Shown: piece after piece, positions 47,301-56,300 of the stretch
How positions within the stretch are numbered: position 1 is the first letter of the stretch
Layout: the number at the start of each line of letters is the position of its first letter
Assembly (NCBI GenBank): GCA_035998445.1
Contig: DASYHQ010000045.1
Span: 62,001-126,000 of the forward strand
Source of the DNA: Tepidisphaeraceae bacterium
GTDB lineage: Bacteria > Planctomycetota > Phycisphaerae > Tepidisphaerales > Tepidisphaeraceae
Reading direction: 5' to 3'
Length of the DNA: 64,000 nt
Notes under the pieces: generated by a model
The model's input: only the letters and a program-made list of their open reading frames with translations
Database searches by the model: none
What the model was told of the DNA's origin: nothing
Translations under genes and position numbers: made by a program

Positions 47301-50300
47301 GTTGAACACGTCGCCGGCCGATCCGGCGTCAATGTTCAGCGTCTCCAGGGCCGCGTAACTGATGACGGCCGGGCTTAGGCCCGACAGCGTCGTCTGCGTC
47401 AGTACGCCCACGGTGATGGCAGTCTCGGCGCGGTCGTCGACGTTCATCATGTCGGCGCCGCCTTGCCCATCCACCAACAGCGTTGCGGCGATCGCGTTCA
47501 CCGTGCCACCCACGGCCGGGGCGAGGCTACCGACGTTGATCACGTCGTCGCCGGCGCCACCGAGTACCACGGTCGGCGTCTTCGCATGAATGCTACGAAT
47601 GTTGAGCGTGTCGTTGCCGCTGCCGAGGCGGACGTCGAGCGATTCGAACGTGGCATAGGCGATGCCGGATGCTCCCATGCCCAGACCCGTGACGGCCGTG
47701 GCGGTGACCATGCCCGTGTTCGCGGCGGTGTCGCCGGTGTCGTCGATCAGCAGCGAGTCACTGTCGGCCGTCGCATCCTGGTTCGATCCACCCGCCAGCG
47801 ACACGACGCCCTGGATCTTGTTCACCGTGCCGCCGAGGACGGGGGCCAGGCTGCCGACGATGAACGTGTCGTTGCCTTCGTTGCCGGTTGCGCTAAGCGC
47901 CATCGTGCCAAGCACGCCGCGGATGTTGAACGCGTCGGCACCGAAGTTGCCTTCCAGGTCAATCTTCTGCACTTCGCTGGTGGTGACAGCGTTACCGAGG
48001 CGGTCGACGGTCATGTCGACGTCGAACGTGTCGTTACCGCGCTTGCCGCGCCCAAGGATCGCCTCGACGCCGGTGAAGCTCGCCTCGCGGCTGCCGACGA
48101 CTGTGATGGAATCGGCCGTGACGACGAGGTGATCGTCCAGCAGCGAGCCGTTGACGATCAGCGTGTCGAAGCCTTCCCCGCCGTTGATGATGACCGGCGC
48201 GTTGGCCAAATACTGAATGAGATCCGCGCCGACGCCACCGGTGACGGTGGAGGTGCCGACGTTGTCGACGGCGGTGTTCAGTTCGAACGTATCATCGCCG
48301 TTGTCACCGTTGAGGGTGAGTTCGGCCTTGTTGCGGTTGACGAGGAAGTAGTCGTTGCCCTCACCGCCGTTGAGAGTGGTGGCGAGGCTGACGCCCGCGA
48401 TGTCGGCACCCTTGGTGGGCACGCCATCAATAACGTCATCCTGCACGAAGCCGTCTTCATCCAGCACCGGCCCGATGCGGAAGCGATCGGCACCGTTGCC
48501 GGCGTCGACGTTGACCTTCGCGCCGGTGTCGACGAGCACCATGCTGTCGTCACCCGCACCCAGCATGATGTTCAGCTGTTCGGCGGTGCCGTAGGTCAGC
48601 AGACCGCCGGTGCCGAAGAGGCCGCTCAGCGTGACCTTGGTCAGCAGCGCGGTGTCGCCGGTGGTGTCGGCGCGGTCGTCGACGTTGATGGTGTCGTTCC
48701 CGTCCTCGCCGTTGATCGTCAGCCCGGCGGTGATGGTATCGACGGTGCCGAACGCGGTCGTGCCGGCGTAGGAGCCGACGTTGATCGTGTCGGCATCGCT
48801 GCCGGCATTGATCGTGGTCTGTGCGGCTAAGCCGCGGAAATTAATCGTGTCGTTGCCGGCGAGCGTGCGCACGACCGTCTGGTTGCCGGCGGCCACGTTG
48901 GCCACGGTCACCGTATCGGCGTCAGCGTTGGTCTCGATCAGCGTGCTGGCTGCGTTGACCGCGCCCAGCACGTTTATCTTGGCACCCACACCTGCATCGG
49001 CGTTTCCATAGTCGGCCAGCAGCGTGACGGTGGTCGCCGCCTGAACCGTAGCCCCGGCGGTGATCGTGAGGTCGTCGCCGCTGCGTAGCGTGACGGCCGC
49101 ACCTGTCGAGCGAACGGTCGCGCCGGACGTGATCGTCAGGTCGTCGCCGGCCGTGGCGGCGTCGGTCGTCGTCAGCGTGATGTCGCCGGTAGCGTTCACG
49201 TTCTCGTTGACCGTCAAGGGGCTCTTGGTCGTGATCTGAGCCACGCCGGCCGACGTGACGCCAACCATGCTGCTCGCGCCACCGATCGCCAATGCGCCAG
49301 TGTTGACGACGAACAGCCCGCCCGAGCCAACGTTGGCCTCCAGCTTGGCAACGCTCGTCTCGATCGCGTCAGCGGCGGTGCCAAGGGACGGAGCGTCGGT
49401 GACAACCAGCGCCGCGGCGGTGATGTCGACCGCGTTCGCGTCGGCATCGTCAAGTATGCCCGCGGCGCCCTTCAGTGTGACCGTGCCGCCCGTGGTGATG
49501 GCATCGATCGTGAGATCGCCGGCGGCTTCGCTTACCAAGATGTTGCCCGTGGCTGTCACCTTCAGCTTGCCGGCGGCCGCATTGGCGGTGTTGATGCCCA
49601 GCGGCTGGGTGGCCGTGCCAACGGTGGCCGCGTTCAGCGTGACGCTGTTACCCGTCACGTCGGCCGCGAGGTCGGCGCTGGCTTCAACGATGCCCGCCGT
49701 GCTGGTCAACGTGACGTTGCCTGCGGTGCTGGTGATGTTCCCTGCGCGTAGGTCGCCGGTCGTCTCGCTGAGGTAGATGTCGGCCGGTGTCGACGCGTCG
49801 ATCGCTCCGTTGCCGACGTTCGTGCGAACGGCCTGCGTGGTGCTGCCGATCGCGCCGGTCGCGACGAGGTTGATGTTCTGCCCAGCGACGACGTGTGTGT
49901 TGTTCCCGCCGACGATTGCGCCGGCGTTGTTGCGAAGCGTGGTCGTGCCGTTCGTGCTGCTGATCGATTCGGCCAACGTCAGCGCCGAGGTGCTGGTGTT
50001 GGTTACGTTGACGTTCCCATTGGCCGTGATCGTACGCAGGTCCCAAGCCGCCGACGCGCTGTGCTCGGTGGCGGCCAGGATCGTGTAGGAAATTGAGATG
50101 TTGCCGTACGTGAACGTCTTGGCAACGGGCGCGATGACGATGCCCGTGCCACCGCCGAGCGTGAGGTCGACGTTCCCGCCCGCCGAGATGCTCTTGATGA
50201 TCGACTTGTCGTCGAACGAGTACGCGCCACCGGCCAGCGTGACGTTCTCGCTGCCCTGCCGCGTAAGGGACAGCGCGACGTTTCCACCGGCCGTGGCAGT

Positions 50301-53300
50301 GATGGAACCGTCCTCAGTGCGGAGGTTGATCGGCAGCGCGGTCGTGCCAATATTGCCGGCGTCAGCGGTGAGGATGAAGTCGTCGCTGCCGACGAACTTG
50401 CCGTTCGACTGGCTGATGTTGCCACCCTTGTTGCGAATGGTGCTGACGCCGGTCGGGTTGGAGATGTCGCCGGTCAAACGGACGTCGGTCGCCTTGTCGT
50501 TGTAGATGTTCAGCGCGGCCGGCGCCGTGCTGCCGAGGTCGGTGTTGTAGGTGTGGTCGTTGCTGGCCGTGAAGGTGAGGGCGGGCTCGGGCGCGCCGCT
50601 GCCCTGGAAGTCGATGTCGCCGATGACGAAGTTCTTGTTCGAGTAGTTCTTCAGGTCGACCAGATCGAGCGAGCGGTCGAGGTAGATCGTCCCCGCACCG
50701 CTGAGCGTGCCGCCGCCGGCGTTGGTGCTGGCGACGAAGCTGGCGGTGCCGCCGTTGTCGTTGAAGATGTCATCGACGATGACGTCGCTGCCGCCCACGG
50801 TCGCGCCCACGTTGCTGTCGGCGGCGATGGTGCCGTCGGCGTTCACCGTCAGCTTCTTCTCCGATTCGCTGGTGACGTACAGCCCGCCGTCGAAGGCGAT
50901 GTTGGCCAAGTCGGTGATGACGCCGGGGCTCTGCTCGTTGGTGCTTTCGACCTTCAGGGCCTTGGTGACGGCCGAGACGATCCAGCCGATGATCGGGATG
51001 CTTTCGACGACGTTCTGGACCGTGTAGGCCGTGGCGTCGGAATCCTTAACGTACGTGTTGGCGGCGTAGCTGGTGAGCGCGGCGGCCTTGGTGTACAGCT
51101 TCGCGCCGCTCTTGACGTTCACGTCGGTGTGGGCGTTGATCGTGTTGTCCGCTGTGGTGCGGGCGCGGCCCGAGAAGCCGACGACCTGCGACTTCGCCTG
51201 CGTGTTGGCGTCGGAATTGTTCTGCCGGGCTTCGATCGTCAGCGTAGCCTTACCGGTGACGGTGGCGCCGCTGTTGATCTCGACCAGTGCATCGGTGTTC
51301 AGGCTGATCTTGCTGTTCGAACCGGCCGACGAGTCGGCCGCGTAGGTGTTGGTGTCGGTGATCGCGTCGGCTTCCATGTGCGGCGCGACGGCCTGCAGGT
51401 AGACGTTCTGGCCGCTGATCTTGGCGTCGGCGCCAACGCGCACGACGGCGTCGGAGTTGATGTAGATATCGGCCGTGCTGTCGGCATAGCTGGCGAGGCC
51501 GCCGGCGTCCATGTCGGTTTCGGCCCGGGTGTGGGCTTCAGTGATGGCCTTGATCGTCACCGTCGTACCGGCGGTGACCACGGCGCGGGCACCCACGGCC
51601 GCCAGCACATCGTTGTTCAGATCGAGGTCGGCCGTCGTGTTGGAGCCGCTGACGACTCCACCGGCGCCGGAGTCGACGAAGATGTTCCCCTTGTTCCAGG
51701 TGTCGGCCAGCACGGTGACCGCGCCATTGGCCTTCAACGATGCGTCGGCGGCGATGGTGGCATGTGCGTGGGCGGTGATGCGAACGTAGGCGGCATTGAT
51801 GCCCGCGGCGAGGGCGCCGTAGGTGTCGCCGTCGGACGTGGCGTTGGCGTACGTATCGGACTCGGCCTTAACTGTCGCGCTGCCACCGACGGTGAGCGTG
51901 GCGTCTCCAATGGTGGCGTCGAGCGTCGGGTTGCTGGTGGCCGTGGCCGTTGCGCCGTTGCCGCCGACGAGCCCACCGACCGCGCTGGTGGCGTCGGACG
52001 TGGCGTTGGCGATCTGTTGGCTCGACGCATTGTTGACCGGCTTATTGATGGCCTGAACGGTCAGGTTGCCGCCGGTGCTCATCGTGACGTTGTTGCCGAT
52101 GGCTGCCTGTAAGGTCGGGCTGGCATTGGCGCTGCCGATGCTGACGCCAACGCTGATGCCACCGATGTTGATGCCGTAGGCGTCGCCGCGTGCGTAAGCT
52201 GCGGCCTCGGATTGGACGGTTGCGCCGCCAGTGGTATGAACGATGGCACTATTGCCGATCGTTGCGCGCGACTGTGGCGTCGAACTGGCGCTGCTGTCGG
52301 CACCGCTGCCCGACACGATGCCACCGACCGCGGCCGTCGCGTCCGACTGAACGAGCGCGGTGGCGTTCGACTTCACCTCGACGCTGCCGACGGTGCTTGT
52401 CGTGCTCTGGGTGCTGTTGACGCGGGCGTTGCCGCCGAGCGTTGCGACGGCCGAGCCGTTCTCGATCGCATTGCTGATGACGACGCCGACCGCGCCTGCA
52501 CCCACTGCCGCGCCGGTGGCGCTGGCGTGGTTGTCGGATGACGTGGTCGCATTGACCGCGAGCGAACTGGCGCGGGTGACCGCACCATCCAGCGAAGCGG
52601 TAGCGTTGGTGGTGCTGTTGAGCTTCGACACCGCCGCGCCCAAGCCTACAACGCCGGCCGCGCCGGCGAGAGACCTGGCGTCGGAATCGTTGAGCTTGCC
52701 GGTGGCCAGGACGTTGACCGCTCCGCCAGCGTCGATCGATGAACCCGTGGCGACCGTCGCAGTGGCCGACGGCTTCACCGAGCCGATTGCGACCGACCCG
52801 CCAATGCCGAGCAGACCGCCCGCGGCAGCGCCGGCGAGCTGCTTGAGTTGCACCGTATCGTCGGCGGTGACGTTGACCGCCCCACCGGCGACGATCGTCG
52901 CGCTGGTGCCGATGCTCGCGGTCACGCTGCCGGTGGCCGGCGTCGTGCTGAGCGGGGTTGCGACGCTGACCTTCGACGTCTCGCCGCTCGCCTTGGCCTT
53001 GGCCACTGCGACGAACGACTCGCTGCCGTAATCGCCGCCAAGTTGGTTCGTGCTGCTTTGGCTGTTCAGTTCGCTCGTGGCATTGCTGCCACCCTTGCCG
53101 TTGACGGCCGACAACGCCTCGCCGCTGAGCGTACCGCCGATGTATACCACGCTGACCGCGCCCTGCACGCCCACGAGTCCGCCGCCGGCGGCGACGGTGA
53201 TGATGTTCACGCTCTTCGTGCCGTCCGCGTCGACGGTGACGTTCCCACCCGCGCTAACGGCGGTACCACCACCGATGACGGCCGCGGTGGAATTCTTGAT

Positions 53301-56300
53301 CGTCGTCACGTCGACCGACGCGCCAGCGCCCAGTACGCCGCTGCCGGAGATCGCGCCAATCTTCGACTCGATGGTCGTGTTATCGACGGCCTGCACGTTC
53401 ACGTGCTGGCTGGCAGCCTTGTACGAGGGCGTCTGATTGACGGCAGTGGTGCCGGTGAGCTCTTCAATCTTGGCGGTCGTCGTGTTCGACACCGAGTTCA
53501 CGCTGGTCGTGCCGGCAATGCCCACGTAAAGGCCGCCCGCCGCGGCGGCGCCGTAGCTGACGACGTCGGTGAACTGGTCGGCCTTCACGGTGGTGGTGCC
53601 GCTGGCGTCGGTGCTGCTGTCGGTAATGCGGGCAATCGTGGTATTGTCGATAAGGTTAACGAGGACGGTACCGCCCACGCCGCCGCCGACTTTACCGATG
53701 CCGATCGAGCCGGCCAGGATGCCGGTGACCGTGCCATCGGCCTGCTTACCGAAGACGACCTCGTCGTCGGCCATCACGGTGAGGTTCCCGCCAGCCTTAA
53801 CCGTCGACCTGTCGATGGCCGCTTCGTTGGTGGTGTCGACCTTCACGACCGACACGCTGCCGGCCAAGCCGACGGTGAGCGAGCCACCGCCGCTGACGAC
53901 GATGTTGTTCAGGCGTTCGCGGGTGTTGCTGATTGCCTCGACCGTGCCGAAGGCGGTGACGGTGCTGCTGGTGATCTTGGCCGCGGTGTCGCTGGTGTCG
54001 ATCACGGTGCCGGCGGTCGCGCCGATGCCCGCAATGCCACCCAAAGCCAAGCCACCGGCCTTGGAATCGAGATCGGCCTTGCTGAGGGCGCGAACGCGGG
54101 TGCCCGTGGCGGCGTTACCACCGTCGCGATTGGCGTTGACGGTCGAGCCGCTGATCTCGGCCAGGGTCGTATCATCCCGCAGCGTGACGGCCGCGGTGCC
54201 GGCGATGCCGACCTTGATGCCGCCCGAGACGTTGCCGAGCCAGACGTCCACCTCGGCGGTGTCGGTGGCGACCACGCTCAGGCCGCGCACGTTATCCGTC
54301 AGGCCGCTGCCGTCGGCACGAGGGATGGCGGTTTCGGCCAGGCCCTTGCTGTTGATGGTGCTGTCCTGAACGAGCGCCTTGGTGGTGTTGCCGATCGTGT
54401 TGATCGCCGCCGTCGCGCCGACGCCAGCCACGCCGCCACCGGCGAGCACGCCACCGTAGAAGGTGATGTCGCTGTCGGTGTTGGCCAGTACGTTGACGTT
54501 GTCCTGGGCGGTGACGGTGGTGTTCTTAATCGTCGCTTGTGTGTCGTTGGCGATCAGGTTGACCGCGACCGAGCCGGCGACGCCGACCGTACCGAAGGAG
54601 ACCGAGCCGCTGACGGCGATGGTCTTGATTTCGCCGGTGGTGCCCGCCGAGACGGTGACGGAACTCGTATCGCTGGTGACGGTGCCACCATCGATGGTGG
54701 CGTAGGCCTTATCGGCGATGTCGTTGTACGCCGCTGCCGCGCCGACGGCGACGGTGCCGGCGCTGAACGCGACCTGGCCGGCGAGGGATTCGATCGTCGA
54801 ATCGTCCGTGGCGGTGACGCTGATCGCGTTGCCGGCGACCAGCTTGGAACCGCCATTGACGTGGGCGTCGGCCGTCGTGCGAATCCTGTTCAGCGAGAGC
54901 GAACCGCCGTACGCCGAATTGGCGGCGGCGCTGACGCCGGCCGAGATGGACTGGATCGTCGCGTCGTTCTTCGCGGTGATGCTCGTCGCGCCCGTTGCGT
55001 TGACGTCGGCGGCCGACTCGAGGCCGGCGGTGGTCGCGCCGCTGATATCGTTCCACGCGCCCGAACCACCGACGCCGGCGTTGCCAAAGTTGACGGCAAG
55101 GTTGCCGGCGAGGCTCTTGATGACGCCGGTGTTGGTGGCGTTCAACGTCACGTCACCCGTCGCATCGACGCCGGCGGCGGTTTTCTTGCCGCTGATGACG
55201 GCGACGGTCCCCTGGCGGATTTCGTTCAGGGTAAGGGCGGCCGCGCCGGCCATGTTGCCAAGGCTGGCACCGATGGCGGCGGCGATGGCCTGGATCTCGC
55301 TATCGCTTGTCGACGTCACGTCGAGCTTGCCGGCAGAGTTCAGATCGCTGCCCTCGATCGACGCCTTCGTGTCGGTGCCGATCTCGTTATATGCGATCGA
55401 CGCGCCGATGCCCGCCATGCCGCCGAACGCGATCGCGCCGGCGACGGCGACGATCTGCGAATCGTCCTTGGCGGTGATGACCGTCGCGCCGCTGGCGGTC
55501 GTGGAGACCGACGAGCTGCCGCTCACGCTGGCGGTGGTGTCGTTGTCGATCAGGTTGACCGACACCGAGCCCGCAAGCCCGACGCCGTTGCCGGCGACCG
55601 AGCCACCGACGCCGGCGCTGATGGCGAGGATATCGCTCAACTGTTCCGCGTTGACCGTCAGCGCACCGGCCGCCGATAGCCCGGAATTGTTGATGGCTGC
55701 GGTGGTGACGGAGGTCACGTCGTTCATCGAGTACGCGCCGGCGATGCCCGCCGAGTTCGCGCCCGAGGCCGCGATGGCGACGCCACCGGTGACGGTCCGC
55801 ATCGTGACGTTGTCACGGGCGATGATGCGCGTTGCGCCACCGGCGGTGACTGCGGCGTCCTGAACCAGGGCCTTGGTGGTGTCGTCGATCAGGTTAACCG
55901 CAGCGGCGCCGGAGACGCCGATGCCGTACTTGCCGCCGCCCTTCTTGCCTTCCTTCTTCTCGGACTCGGTGGCGTCTTTGTTCACGAACGTGGCGGCAAT
56001 CGCATGCGTATCGAACGTGCCGGTGTTGGCCGCCAGCACGCCCAGACGGCCACCGGTGGTGAGCGAGCCGGTCGCCTCGTTCGTTTCGCCGATGTTGTTG
56101 CCAACGATGGCCTTGGTCTGGCGGTCCACATCGGTGATGACGGCGGTGAAGCCGACGCCGACGCTTTCACCCTTGGCGATGCCGCCGCCAATGTTGAAGA
56201 CGCTCGACGCATCCTCGGCCGCCACGATCACGTTCAAGTCCGTCTCGTATTCGGTCGCGGTGACGGCCGTAATCGACTCGTCGGCCGTGGTAACCTGCCC

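Noticed and set aside
52848-55679. 943-codon plus-strand reading frame antisense to the giant gene
   Set aside because: Long antisense frames are expected opposite high-GC repetitive genes; composition is Arg/Asp/Gly-rich and no start signal or family is seen.
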